From: Oleispirillum naphthae
GTDB taxonomy: Bacteria > Pseudomonadota > Alphaproteobacteria > Rhodospirillales > Rhodospirillaceae
Assembly (NCBI GenBank): GCA_027864655.1
Contig: JAQAZG010000006.1
Location: forward strand, 62,001-126,000
Length of the DNA stretch: 64,000 nt
Direction of reading: 5' to 3'
Position numbers and translations under genes: made by a program. The stretch's first letter is position 1, and each line of letters begins with the position of its first letter. This document shows positions 17,609 through 26,473 of this stretch, piece by piece. Under the pieces are notes generated by a model that had not been told where the DNA came from, did not search any database, and saw only the letters and a program-made list of their open reading frames with translations.

Positions 17609-18544
17609 TTACCTTTTGAGGGCTTTCTTCGCGGCTGCGGCGATGTGGCGCTCGGTCAGCCCGTACGTCTCCAAGAGTTCCGCATAGCTGTGGGCCGAGG
17701 TGCCGAACGCGTCGTCCACGCCCACCCGCTCGAACGGCAGGGCGATCTCGCCGATCAGCAGTTCGGCGATGGCGCTGCCGAGGCCGCCGAGCTTGGTCGC
17801 CTCCTCGGCGGTGACGATCGCCTTTTTGCCCGCCACGTATTTGAGGATCTCCTCCTTGGCGAGCGGCTTCAGCGTGCTGACGTTGACCACCTCGGCGGAA
17901 ATGCCTTCGGCCTTCAGCAGCTCCGCCGCCTCGACGGACTTCCACACCATCGAGCCGGTGGCGAAGATCACGAGGTCGGCGCCCGCGACGATGCGCGACA
18001 TCCTGCCGATCTCGTAGTCGCCTTCCTCGGCGGTGTAGACCGGCAGGTCGTTGCGGTTGATGCGGATGTAGACCGGCCCGTCGTAGGCCGCCATCGCCCG
18101 CATCATCTTGCGGGTTTCCACCGCGTCGCAGGGGTTGAGGACGATCATGTGCGGGATCATCCGCATCACGTTCGCGTCCTCGATCGACTGGTGGGTCTTG
18201 CCGTCGCCGAAATCGGAGAAGCCGCAGCTCGACCCGCAGATCTTGACGTTGGCGTTCGGGATCGCGATGCCGCAGCGGATCTGGTCGTAGGCGCGGCCGA
18301 AGGCGAACACCGCAAAGGTGCTGTAGAACGGCACCTTCCCCGAAAGCGCCAGCCCCGCCGCGGTGGAGGCCATGCTCTGCTCGGCGATGCCCATTTCGAA
18401 GTAACGCTCCGGATAGGCGTCCTTGAACAGGCACGACATCGTCGATTTGCCGAGGTCGGCTTCCAACACCACGATGTCCGGGTTGGTCTTGCCCATTTCC
18501 ACCAGCGCTTCGCCGTAGGCCGTGCGCAAGCTCTTCTTCTCCAT
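17609..18544 (-). CDS. transketolase, C-terminal subunit
   Basis: The pyrimidine-binding and C-terminal half of a split transketolase, 311 aa from ATG at 18544 (MEKKSLRTAYGEALVEMG). The segment KSTMSCLFKDAYPERYFEMGIAEQ carries the glutamate that activates thiamine diphosphate. It starts two bases after the N-terminal subunit, so the two should be made in equal amounts. Split transketolases are common in dedicated sugar operons (for example apulose-4-phosphate or sulfo-sugar pathways) rather than as the housekeeping enzyme. Confidence 0.93.
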   Translation of the reverse strand: MEKKSLRTAYGEALVEMGKTNPDIVVLEADLGKSTMSCLFKDAYPERYFEMGIAEQSMASTAAGLALSGKVPFYSTFAVFAFGRAYDQIRCGIAIPNANVKICGSSCGFSDFGDGKTHQSIEDANVMRMIPHMIVLNPCDAVETRKMMRAMAAYDGPVYIRINRNDLPVYTAEEGDYEIGRMSRIVAGADLVIFATGSMVWKSVEAAELLKAEGISAEVVNVSTLKPLAKEEILKYVAGKKAIVTAEEATKLGGLGSAIAELLIGEIALPFERVGVDDAFGTSAHSYAELLETYGLTERHIAAAAKKALKR

Positions 18545-18546
18545 GA

Positions 18547-19404
18547 TCACACCATCTCCTTCTGCGCTGCGAGGGCGGCTTTCCGCGCTTCGAGCTCGGC
18601 CATCGCCAGGGTGAACCTGGCCTCGTCGAACGTGCCGTTGTGGTAGGCCGGGGTGTTCTCGGCGAAGGAGACGCCCTTGCCCTTGACCGTATCGAGGATG
18701 ACGAGGGTGGGACGCCCCTTCACCGCCTTGGCCTTGTCCACCGCGGCGAGCAGCTTTTCGACGTCGTGGCCATCGACGGAGAAAACCTCCCAGCCGAAGG
18801 ACGCCCACTTCTTGTCGAGGTCGGGAATCTTGAACACGTCCTCGGTGCGGCCGGTCGCCTGGATCTTGTTCCAGTCGAGGAAGGCGGTGAGGTTGTCGAG
18901 CTTGAAGTTGCTCGCCGCCATCGCGGCTTCCCAGAGCTGCCCTTCGGATTGCTCGCCGTCGCCCATCACCACGTAGACGCGGGAGGCCTTCTTATCCAAA
19001 CGCAGCGCCAGCGCCATGCCGACGCCGATCGAAAGCCCCTGGCCGAGCGAGCCGGTGACCGCCTCGACGCCGGGGATGCTGAGGTCCGGGTGGCCCTGCA
19101 ACAGGCCGTTCAGGCTCTTCACCCGCTGCATCTCCTCGCGCGGGAAATAGCCGAGTTCGCACAGCGCGGCATACTGGATCAACGCGCCGTGGCCCTTGGA
19201 GAGCAGCAGACGGTCGCGGTCGGGCGCCTTGGGCGCCTTGGCGTCCACGTTCATCACGTGGAAGTAGAGCACCGCCATCGCCTCGGCGAGGGAGGCCGAA
19301 CCGCCCCAGTGCCCCGCCTTGCCGATACCGATCATCTCGAGAACGTTGCAGCGCAACTGCACCGCCTTGGCTTCGAGGTCCTTGATCAACGCTTGGTCAG
19401 CCAC
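18547..19404 (-). CDS. transketolase, N-terminal (thiamine diphosphate-binding) subunit
   Basis: 285 aa, starting with GTG at 19404, which has AGGAG 7 bases upstream. The thiamine diphosphate/Mg2+ motif is seen as GDGEQSEGQLWEA ... DWNKIQ. The donor-binding SKGHG and HPD segments are present. It pairs with the downstream C-terminal subunit to transfer two-carbon ketol units. It lies 92 bases after dctM. The lack of a neighbouring kinase leaves open how a phosphosugar acceptor would arise. Confidence 0.93.
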   Translation of the reverse strand: MADQALIKDLEAKAVQLRCNVLEMIGIGKAGHWGGSASLAEAMAVLYFHVMNVDAKAPKAPDRDRLLLSKGHGALIQYAALCELGYFPREEMQRVKSLNGLLQGHPDLSIPGVEAVTGSLGQGLSIGVGMALALRLDKKASRVYVVMGDGEQSEGQLWEAAMAASNFKLDNLTAFLDWNKIQATGRTEDVFKIPDLDKKWASFGWEVFSVDGHDVEKLLAAVDKAKAVKGRPTLVILDTVKGKGVSFAENTPAYHNGTFDEARFTLAMAELEARKAALAAQKEMV

Positions 19405-19496
19405 CTGTTTCTCCTTTCCCAAGCCGCGCGTCCTGCCCAGGCGCCGGTGGCGGCTGCGAAGCCTCCCCCGGCGGGCACGGCGCGGCGGACACGCCC

Positions 19497-20780
19497 CTAG
19501 CGAATGAACCCGAGCATCCGCGGAACGATCAGAACCAGTTCCGGGATGTACGTGATCATCAACAACGCGAACAGTTCCGCGCAGATGAACGGCATGATCG
19601 CTTTCGATATCTTCTCGATGCTGATCCCCGCGATCGGCGCCGCGGCGAACAGGCAGACGCCCACCGGCGGCGTGATCAGGCCGATGTTGAGGTTGACCAG
19701 CATCACCAGCGCGAAGTGCAGCGGATGGATGCCGAGCTGGATGGCGATCGGCAGCAGGATCGGCGCGAGCAGGATGACGCTCGCCGCGGTCTCCATGATC
19801 ATGCCCATGAACAGCAGCAGCAGGTTCACCAGCAGCAGGTAGGTGTACTTGTTCTGGGTGATCTGCAGGATCAGTTGGGCCGCGGTGCGCGGCAGATGCT
19901 CCAGCGCCATCACCTGGCTGAACAGCCCGGCCATGGCGATGATCAGCAGGATCACCGAGGACGACACCGCCGACCGCGCGATGCACTCGACGATGTCCCG
20001 GAAGGACAGCGTCTTGAGCAGGAAGACGCCCGCGATCATCGCGTAGAAGCAGGCGACCGCCGCCGCCTCGGTGGGGGTGAAGTCGCCGGAGAAGATGCCG
20101 CCGACGAGAATCACCGGACACATCAGCGCGGTCAGCGACTTGCGCACCGTGACCACCGCCTCCGCGAACGGGATCGATTCGGTGCGGCGCGGGTGCTTGT
20201 AGCGGATCGCGAAGTAGTAACTCATGATCATCAGGGTGAGGCCGACCGACAGCCCCGGCACGAAGCCCGCGGCGAACAGCGCGCCCACCGATTCGCCGGT
20301 GGTCATGCTGTAGACCACCATGATGATGCTCGGCGGAATGATCGGGCCGATCACCGAGCTCGCCACGGTGATCGCGGCGGCATAGTCGGTGGCGTAGCCC
20401 TCCTTGCGCATCGAGGGGATGAGCACCGAGCCGAGGGCCGCCACGTCGGCGACGCCGGCGCCGGTGATCCCGGCGAAAAAGATGCTGCACACCACGTTCA
20501 CCTGGGCCAGCGCCCCGGGAATGCGGCCGACCAGCAGCTTGGCGAAGTTCACCAGGGAATCGGTGATCTTCGAGCGGTTCATCAGGTCCCCGGCAAGGAT
20601 GAAGAACGGGATCGCCAGCAGCACGAAATTGTCGCAGCCGCTGTAGAGTTTCTGCCCGATCATGTCCATCGGGATGTTGCCGACGAACAGGAAGTAGTAG
20701 AGCGCCGAACAGCCGATGACGAAGGCGATCGGAATGCCGATCAGCAACGCGCCGATGAAGACGAAGATCAGGGCGACCAT
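19497..20780 (-). CDS. TRAP transporter large permease (DctM family)
   Basis: 427 aa, polytopic inner-membrane subunit (12 predicted hydrophobic segments) that uses a sodium or proton gradient to move a ligand delivered by the binding protein. Typical features include the FAKLLVGRIPGALAQVNV segment, GITGAGVADVAALGSVLIPSM, and PPSIIMVVY. Its ATG directly follows the dctQ stop (TGAATG). The substrate is expected to be an organic acid. Confidence 0.95.
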   Translation of the reverse strand: MVALIFVFIGALLIGIPIAFVIGCSALYYFLFVGNIPMDMIGQKLYSGCDNFVLLAIPFFILAGDLMNRSKITDSLVNFAKLLVGRIPGALAQVNVVCSIFFAGITGAGVADVAALGSVLIPSMRKEGYATDYAAAITVASSVIGPIIPPSIIMVVYSMTTGESVGALFAAGFVPGLSVGLTLMIMSYYFAIRYKHPRRTESIPFAEAVVTVRKSLTALMCPVILVGGIFSGDFTPTEAAAVACFYAMIAGVFLLKTLSFRDIVECIARSAVSSSVILLIIAMAGLFSQVMALEHLPRTAAQLILQITQNKYTYLLLVNLLLLFMGMIMETAASVILLAPILLPIAIQLGIHPLHFALVMLVNLNIGLITPPVGVCLFAAAPIAGISIEKISKAIMPFICAELFALLMITYIPELVLIVPRMLGFIR

Positions 20781-21290
20781 TCACACCTCCTCCTGCGTGC
20801 CGATGAGGACGGAGTTGATGGTCTTCCCCTTGGGGATCGAGAACAGCCCGTAGAGCAGATGCACGAACATCATCGCCATGCCGAACGGCAGGCTGAGCTT
20901 CACGTACATCATCGACACCGGCACGATGTCGCCGACCATCCCCTGGGCGCACATCGCGGCCCGGAGGCTGTAGTGGGCGGAGAAGGCGACCGTCGTAAGC
21001 ACCGCGAGATAGGAGACGGCGACGCAAACCTTGCCGATGCCGAGCGGCAGCACCTGCAACAGCATGTTCACGCCGACGTGCTGTTTGCGCTTGAGCGCGG
21101 CGCTCGAACCGATGAAGCAGATGCTGACCAGACCCCAGCGCGACAGCTCCTCCGAAAGAGAGAAGTTGTGACCGGTGATGCGGAAGACCACGCCGCTCAT
21201 CACGAGCAGAAAGACCCCCCCCAGGATCAGAGCCCCCAAGAACACAGCGAGCTTGTCCAAAGCGTCGCTGAGCTTTTCAAGCATTTGCAT
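20781..21290 (-). CDS. TRAP transporter small permease (DctQ family)
   Basis: 169 aa with four hydrophobic segments and the RWGLVSICFIGSSAALKRKQHVGV signature stretch (read in parts: SEELSRWGLVSICF, then KRKQHVGVN) of DctQ proteins. It forms a complex with the downstream DctM. It is separated from dctP by 76 bases that hold a strong hairpin. Confidence 0.93.
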   Translation of the reverse strand: MQMLEKLSDALDKLAVFLGALILGGVFLLVMSGVVFRITGHNFSLSEELSRWGLVSICFIGSSAALKRKQHVGVNMLLQVLPLGIGKVCVAVSYLAVLTTVAFSAHYSLRAAMCAQGMVGDIVPVSMMYVKLSLPFGMAMMFVHLLYGLFSIPKGKTINSVLIGTQEEV

Positions 21291-21317
21291 AAAAGCCCCC
21301 CTTGATGTCCCTCACGC

Positions 21318-21342
21318 CCCCTCCGGGAGTTTCCCGGAGGGG
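21318..21342 (-). other. intercistronic hairpin between dctP and dctQ
   Basis: A 10-bp perfect stem CCCCTCCGGG/CCCGGAGGGG with 5-base loop. Such structures after binding-protein genes usually protect the upstream message or cause partial termination, giving more binding protein than permease (inference). Confidence 0.6.
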
Positions 21343-21366
21343 AGTTCGTTTTGCTTGAAAAACCGC

Positions 21367-22461
21367 TCAGTAACCGTAGACCTTCTCGCCTTCCTTCACG
21401 GTCGCGAGGAACTTATCGACGACGGCGTCGCCGACCTGGCCGCGCAGCCAGGTGTAGGTCGGGGCGGCGGCCTTCTTGAACTCCTCAAGCTCGGCCGGAG
21501 TGGGGACGTAGATGTCCATGCTCTTCTTGATCGATTCGAAATCGAGCACGCGCGAGGCCAGGGTCTCGGCGGCGCGGTCGGCGATCTGCCCCTGATAGGC
21601 GGCGATCTTGATGATGTGCTGGTATTCCTTCGGCAGCTTGTTGAAGAACGCCGCGTTGATCGTCACGAAGTTCTCGCTCCAGGTGTGGCCGTCGAGGGTG
21701 ATGTACTTCTGCACTTCGTTCCACTTGTTGGCGGCGATGTTCCAGATCGGATTTTCCTGGCCATCGACGACGCCGGTCTGGCAGGCGGTGTAGATTTCGC
21801 CGGACGCCAGCGGCGTGGCTGCGGCGCCCATCGCCTCGACCATCTTCACGTAGATCGGCGACTGCATGACGCGGAACTTCAGCCCCTTCATGTCCGCCGG
21901 GGTGTGGATCGGGCGCTTGCTGTTGGTGAAGTGGCGGGTGCCGTTCTGGCCGACCGCGAGCATCTTGAGGCCGGTCTTCTTCTCGAGCTCGGCGGTCATG
22001 TCCTTCCACATCTTGCTCTCGTCGAAGAACCACCAGGCGATCTCGTCGGACTTGAACACGTAGGGCAGGAAAATCACCTGGACCTGCGGATAGAGGCTGG
22101 CGATGGTGCCGGTGGTGGTGACCATCTCGATGCTGCCCGAACGGGCCATTTCCATCGTCGCCTTGGTGTCGCCCAGCGCATTGCCGGGGAAGAGATCGAC
22201 CGCGACCTTGCCGTTGGTGCTGGCTTCCACGATGTTCTTGAACACCAGGGCGAAGGCATGCTCGGGCAGCGGATTCTTCGACAGCGCCGGCCAGGTGCCC
22301 GCGTCGTAGTAGGCGAAACGAATGGTGTAATCGGGTTTGACCTTGGCCTCCGCCTTCAGCGTGACCTCGGAGCTTTTGGTTTGCGCATACGCTTGCGAGA
22401 CGCCGATCAGTCCGAAACAAACAAGCCCCGCAACCATGACCGCTTTTACGAATTTTTTCAT
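21367..22461 (-). CDS. TRAP transporter periplasmic binding protein (DctP family)
   Basis: 364 aa from ATG at 22461 (MKKFVKAVMVAGLVCFG). A signal peptide (about residues 1-27, cleavage after AYA) directs export; the extra 18 codons of an upstream in-frame start would bury it. The mature part has the DctP fold, with the conserved arginine region (LKFRVMQSPIYVKM) that clamps a carboxylate, and the WSENFVTIN segment. It is the first gene of the dctPQM-transketolase-dehydrogenase-SDR unit, so the ligand is probably the pathway substrate. Confidence 0.94.
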   Translation of the reverse strand: MKKFVKAVMVAGLVCFGLIGVSQAYAQTKSSEVTLKAEAKVKPDYTIRFAYYDAGTWPALSKNPLPEHAFALVFKNIVEASTNGKVAVDLFPGNALGDTKATMEMARSGSIEMVTTTGTIASLYPQVQVIFLPYVFKSDEIAWWFFDESKMWKDMTAELEKKTGLKMLAVGQNGTRHFTNSKRPIHTPADMKGLKFRVMQSPIYVKMVEAMGAAATPLASGEIYTACQTGVVDGQENPIWNIAANKWNEVQKYITLDGHTWSENFVTINAAFFNKLPKEYQHIIKIAAYQGQIADRAAETLASRVLDFESIKKSMDIYVPTPAELEEFKKAAAPTYTWLRGQVGDAVVDKFLATVKEGEKVYGY

Positions 22462-22850
22462 GACGATCCTCTTATGGGTGTGGCCTCCCTGGGTTGTGAA
22501 AGAAGGCTCCCTCACAACACCGGCTTGGTACTCTCCTGATCCATGAAGTTTTCTGTTGCTGCGTTATGGCTCCATTTCTTGAGGTTGATCCTGCGGCGGG
22601 CCGGGGGATGCTTCCGTTCCCGGGTCCGCCGCCGAATTATCCGCGGCCTGTCCCTGGGAGAAATCGACCCGTCTCCCGATCGATCGGAGAATCCCCCGAG
22701 CGAAATCCTTCTGCCGGGGAAGGAGGCGGCAGCTCCTGAGACGCCGAAGAGTTCCGTCCGTCATTAAACTTCCCCTGTGCACGCCGGTTCCGGCCTCGAT
22801 CGTCCCCGGCAGACGTTCCGGAGCGCGCTCCGGTCCGATGTCTCGCCTGT
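22462..22850 (-). other. gap between zinc dehydrogenase and dctP
   Basis: 389 bases. Just past the dehydrogenase stop is a perfect 16-base palindrome CCGGAGCGCGCTCCGG (22818-22833), probably a 3' hairpin. The rest should hold the dctP promoter, but I could not assign it. A minus-strand frame of 66 codons (22564-22764) has GGGGA 7 bases before its ATG; its codon choice is unlike the neighbours and the product resembles nothing I know, so it is not called as a gene. Confidence 0.4.
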
Positions 22851-23876
22851 TCAGTTGTTCAGGATCACCTTGATCAGCGGTCCGGGGTCCTTCGCCAGCT
22901 TGGCGAAAAGCGCGATCCCCTCCTCCATCATCGGCGCCTTGAGGCTGATCACCGGCTCGACGTCGAGCCTGCCCTCGTTGAGCAGGCCGACCACCTCGCC
23001 GAATTCCCGGACGGTATAGAGGAACGACCCCGCGACCCGCAGCTCCCGGGTGACGATCTCCTGCATGTTGACGCTGACCATCCTGGCGGAATTGCCGATC
23101 CACACGCCGACGCCGCCGGTGCGCAGGCAGGACATCGCCTGCTGCACCGTCGGCGTGGCCCCCACCGCCTCGATCGCCACGTCCGCGCCCGCGCCGCCGG
23201 TCGCGGCCCTGACCGCGGCGGCGAGGTCCTCCTTCGACGGGTTGACCGCGCAATCGGCGCCCAGCCGCCCGGCCACCGCAAGGCGCGCGTCGCTGAGGTC
23301 GGAGACGAACACCTGCGCCGGATGGCGCGTCTTCACCAGGGCGAGGGCGAGCAGGCCGATGGTGCCCGCGCCGACCACCAGCACGGTCTTGCCCGCAAGA
23401 TCGCCCGCATGGTTGACGCCGCGCATCGCCACCGCGAGAGGCTCCATCATCGCCCCGACGTCGTAGGAAACGTTCGCCGACAGCTTGAACAGCAGCCGCG
23501 CGGGAATCGCGATGTATTCCGCCATCGCGCCGTCGCAGTCGAGCACCCCGAGGGCCCGCTTGTTGAGGCAGAGGTGCATGTTGCCCGCACGGCAGGCCGC
23601 GCACTCGCCGCAGAACACCACGGGATAGGGCGCCACCCGGTCGCCGACGCGGATATCGGCGACGCCGGGGCCGACCGCGGCGACCTCGCCCGCGAACTCG
23701 TGCCCCATCACCATCGGCGGGGTGCGCCGCCCGGTGATGCCGAGATAGCCGTGCACGTCCGAGCCGCAGATGCCGCAGGCCTTGACGCGGATCAGGGCTT
23801 CCCCCGGACCGGCCTTCGGGTCGGCGACGTCGGCGAGCCGCAAATCCTCGTTCCCGTAGAACACAAGCGCCTTCAC
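22851..23876 (-). CDS. zinc-dependent medium-chain alcohol/polyol dehydrogenase
   Basis: 341 aa starting with GTG at 23876, with AAGGAGG upstream. Catalytic-zinc residues Cys37 and His59-Glu60 (CGICGSD, GHE) and the structural-zinc cysteines 89, 92, 95 and 103 are present; the VVGAGTIGLLAL Rossmann motif follows. Members act on sorbitol, threonine, galactitol and similar substrates. It is a single gene with its own promoter and operator, next to the PFK-GntR pair and the TRAP operon, so probably an oxidative entry step of the same pathway. Confidence 0.9.
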   Translation of the reverse strand: MKALVFYGNEDLRLADVADPKAGPGEALIRVKACGICGSDVHGYLGITGRRTPPMVMGHEFAGEVAAVGPGVADIRVGDRVAPYPVVFCGECAACRAGNMHLCLNKRALGVLDCDGAMAEYIAIPARLLFKLSANVSYDVGAMMEPLAVAMRGVNHAGDLAGKTVLVVGAGTIGLLALALVKTRHPAQVFVSDLSDARLAVAGRLGADCAVNPSKEDLAAAVRAATGGAGADVAIEAVGATPTVQQAMSCLRTGGVGVWIGNSARMVSVNMQEIVTRELRVAGSFLYTVREFGEVVGLLNEGRLDVEPVISLKAPMMEEGIALFAKLAKDPGPLIKVILNN

Positions 23877-24024
23877 CCTCTTCGTCCTCCTTGCTGCTCC
23901 GGCCCCGGCAACAGGTTGCCTCGACCATCCAGTAGACCAGACAACCGCCACCAACCACGTACAGGCGGGCGCGGGCTCAGGCGCGGACGGCGCTCCGTCC
24001 GGTGCGCCGGTCCGGAGAGGCCCT

Positions 24025-24086
24025 CAACTGGACCGCTTAGCATACCAGTTGCTTAAACTCTACTTCCCGTGTGGCTATTCTGTCAA
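24025..24086 (-). promoter_or_regulatory. promoter and inverted-repeat operator of the zinc dehydrogenase
   Basis: On the minus strand TTGACA (24081-24086), 18 bases, TAGAGT (24057-24062). Across the predicted start lies a perfect 7-bp inverted repeat CAACTGG-N13-CCAGTTG (24025-24031 and 24045-24051). The CTGG/CCAG half sites resemble those used by FadR-type GntR regulators, one of which is encoded at 25635-26375. The remaining 148 bases to the start codon show nothing clear. Confidence 0.55.
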
Positions 24087-24273
24087 GCGCCCGCTCCGGG
24101 ACCTCTCCCCCTCGGCGGCAAGCCTCCCCGGCGGCCACGGAAACGCCGGAAGCGGAAGCGCCGGGGGCGCGTTTCCGCCCCGCGGCCCGGCCCGGCCCCC
24201 GCCGCCGCCTTCACCGAGTCGGCAGGATGCCCGCCCGCCGCCGGACCAGTGGCCGCCGGGCGGCTGGCCGCGG

Positions 24274-25590
24274 CTACCGCGCGACGGCGGCGAGCCGGTG
24301 CTGTTCGGTGGTTTCGAGGATCGACTGCCAGCACGAAGAGGTGAGGTTGAGCCTGCGGCGGCGGCGCGTGACCAGCGCCAGGGGCAGGTGGACGTAGCGG
24401 CCGTAGAGCTTGCTCACCACCATGCCGGTCTTGCCCGCCATCGCCGCGTGCACCGCATATTGGCCGAGGAAGCCGCAATAGATGCGGTCGTTGGCGTTGG
24501 CGGGGACGGAGCGGATGAGGTAGCTCGGGTCGATGTACTTGAAGCTGTGGAGCATGCCCTGCTCCTTCAGGTATGCGTCGATCTCGCGGATGAGGAAACC
24601 GCCGATATCGCCCAGCCGCAGGTTGTCCGAGGCGTCGGCCTGCGGCGCGGCGGCGGCGATGAGATCCTGCCCCGCGCCCTCGGCGACGACGATCACCGCG
24701 TTGCCGCGCCGCCGCAGGTGCTCCGCCAGAGAGGGCAGAAGCCCGCCCTCGCCGCGCAGGCTGAAGGGCGCCTCGGGCACCAGGACGAAATCCGCATCCT
24801 TGACCACCAGCGCCGCCTGCGCCGCGATGAAGCCGGATTCGCGGCCCATCAGCTTGACCACGCCGATGCCGTTGGGGACGCTCACCGCCTCGGTGTGGAC
24901 GCAGCGGATCGCCTCCGCCGCGCGCTCCACCGCGGTGTCGAAGCCGAAGGACGAGGTGACCAGGCTGATGTCGTTGTCGATGGTCTTCGGCACGCCGATC
25001 ACCGCGATCGCCGCGCCGCGGCGGCGCACCTCCTCGCTGAGGCGCATCGCCGCCTTCATCGTGCCGTCGCCGCCGATGACGAAGAGCTGGCCGATGCCCC
25101 GGCTTTCGAGAAAATCCACCATTTCTCCGGCGGGCTGCCGTCCGCGCGAGGTGCCGAGAATGGTGCCGCCCTGCTGATGGATGCCCGCCACCGCCTGCGG
25201 CGTCAGCTCCACCGGCGGGTGGCCGTAGCGGGGGATCAGCCCCTGCAGGCCGAAGCGGATGCCGACGACGCCGGAAACGCGGTAGGCGTTGAGCGCCTCG
25301 AGGACGATCGCGTGGATGACGTCGTTGAGGCCGGGGCAGAGCCCGCCGCAGGTCACCACCGCGGCCTTGACCCCGGCGGGATCGAAATACAGCCGTTCGC
25401 GCGGCCCCGCGATCTCGAAATCGGCCTCGGTTTCCTCGGCGACGTCGTCGATGTCCTCCGGGCTCAGGCAGATGTTCGCGAAGTGATCGTCGGGAATGAA
25501 ACGGCGGCCCGCGAGCGGCGACGCGACCGTCGGCGTCCCCAGGGTCTCGATGGTGGTGTCCAGCACGCCCTCGCCGCGATGATCCGACAT
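24274..25590 (-). CDS. 6-phosphofructokinase, plant/trypanosome-like group
   Basis: 438 aa, longer than the 320-aa E. coli enzyme because of an N-terminal extension. GGLCPG (82-87), GGDGT (173-177), PKTIDND (201-207) and MGRESG mark the active site. PPi-dependent enzymes have Asp where this has Gly in GGDG, so ATP is the probable donor despite the Lys in PKTIDND; this Gly/Lys pair is known from ATP-using plant and trypanosome enzymes. The second of two adjacent ATGs (25590) is better spaced from AGAGG. It follows the GntR gene by 44 bases. Some members accept other sugar phosphates. Confidence 0.85.
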   Translation of the reverse strand: MSDHRGEGVLDTTIETLGTPTVASPLAGRRFIPDDHFANICLSPEDIDDVAEETEADFEIAGPRERLYFDPAGVKAAVVTCGGLCPGLNDVIHAIVLEALNAYRVSGVVGIRFGLQGLIPRYGHPPVELTPQAVAGIHQQGGTILGTSRGRQPAGEMVDFLESRGIGQLFVIGGDGTMKAAMRLSEEVRRRGAAIAVIGVPKTIDNDISLVTSSFGFDTAVERAAEAIRCVHTEAVSVPNGIGVVKLMGRESGFIAAQAALVVKDADFVLVPEAPFSLRGEGGLLPSLAEHLRRRGNAVIVVAEGAGQDLIAAAAPQADASDNLRLGDIGGFLIREIDAYLKEQGMLHSFKYIDPSYLIRSVPANANDRIYCGFLGQYAVHAAMAGKTGMVVSKLYGRYVHLPLALVTRRRRRLNLTSSCWQSILETTEQHRLAAVAR

Positions 25591-25634
25591 CATATCCTCT
25601 ACGCCGGGCAGCGGGAAACTCCCGGGGCTCCCGG

Positions 25635-26375
25635 TCACCCGTTCCTGTTCTTCCCGAACTCCTGGGACGTGGTGTAGACGGTGACGAGGTGCGACGACAT
25701 CGCCGTCACCGCGGCCTCCGCATCGCCGGAGGCGAACGCCTCGTAGGCCTTCAGGTGGTCCTCGTAACTCTTCCTGATCGCGCCGGGACGGCTGATCGCG
25801 TGGCGCCGCACGTCGAGCGCATAGGCGTAGAGGTCGCTCACGAACTTCGCCAGCAACGGGTTGTCGCAACTCCGGTAGATCACCTCGTGGAATTCCCGGT
25901 CGGAGATCTGGAAGGCCGACGGATCGTCGAACAGCGTCGCCTGCACCGCGAGCAGCCTGTCGAGGTGCTGCAACGTCTCCTTCGTCATGTGCCCGGCGGC
26001 GTTGCGCACCACCGCGCTCTCCACCGTCATGCGCGCCTCGTAGACGGTCTGCGGCGAGTAGTTCTTGAGTTCGCTCAGGGTGGTCACCGCCTCGTAGAGG
26101 GCGAAGCCGTCGCTGCGCACCACCCGCGTACGCGCCCCCTGCGAAACCTCCAGCATGCCGCGCCCCGCCAGCGACTGGATCGCGCCGCGCACCGTCTCGC
26201 GGCTGACGCCGAGCGCCTTGGCCAGCTCCCGCTCGCTGGGAAGCTCGTCCCCCACCCGCAGGAAGCCGGAACAGATCAGATAGGCGATCTTGTCGCTGAT
26301 CTGTTCCTTCATCGTGTGTTTCGCGATCTTGGACCCCAGCGCAGGGATCCGCTCGTGGATATCCAAGGCCACCAT
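25635..26375 (-). CDS. FadR-type GntR transcriptional regulator
   Basis: 246 aa if started at 26375 (MVALDIHERIP); ATGs 7 and 23 codons further upstream are possible. An N-terminal winged helix (GDELPSERELAKALGVSRETVRGAIQSL) is followed by an all-helical FCD ligand-binding domain with the metal-binding style Asp/His positions (DREFHEVIY ... HLKAYEAF). It probably senses a carboxylate or sugar acid of the neighbouring catabolic block. It heads an operon with the phosphofructokinase and has an operator-like dyad in its own leader. Confidence 0.9.
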   Translation of the reverse strand: MVALDIHERIPALGSKIAKHTMKEQISDKIAYLICSGFLRVGDELPSERELAKALGVSRETVRGAIQSLAGRGMLEVSQGARTRVVRSDGFALYEAVTTLSELKNYSPQTVYEARMTVESAVVRNAAGHMTKETLQHLDRLLAVQATLFDDPSAFQISDREFHEVIYRSCDNPLLAKFVSDLYAYALDVRRHAISRPGAIRKSYEDHLKAYEAFASGDAEAAVTAMSSHLVTVYTTSQEFGKNRNG

Positions 26376-26415
26376 TCCCTGTGTTTTCCCCCGCATTTTC
26401 CCGGACAACAGGACT

Positions 26416-26473
26416 ACTGGTCCACCCAGAAGGCCAGCTAGCAATCTATATAGTTATACAGGCAACCAGTCAA
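26416..26473 (-). promoter_or_regulatory. promoter and candidate autoregulatory operator of gntR-pfk
   Basis: Minus-strand TTGACT (26468-26473), 17 bases, TATAGA (26445-26450). Just downstream of the predicted start is CTGG-TCCAC-CCAG (26417-26429), and an ACCAGT half site overlaps the -35 box. The FadR consensus has the same CTGG...CCAG arms. Confidence 0.55.

Noticed and set aside
22564-22764. 66-codon minus-strand frame between the zinc dehydrogenase and dctP
   Set aside because: It has a passable ribosome site, but codon use is unlike its neighbours and the product has no recognisable feature; kept only as a note on the gap.
24274-25590. PPi-dependent phosphofructokinase
   Set aside because: The key position in GGDGT is Gly, not the Asp of PPi enzymes.
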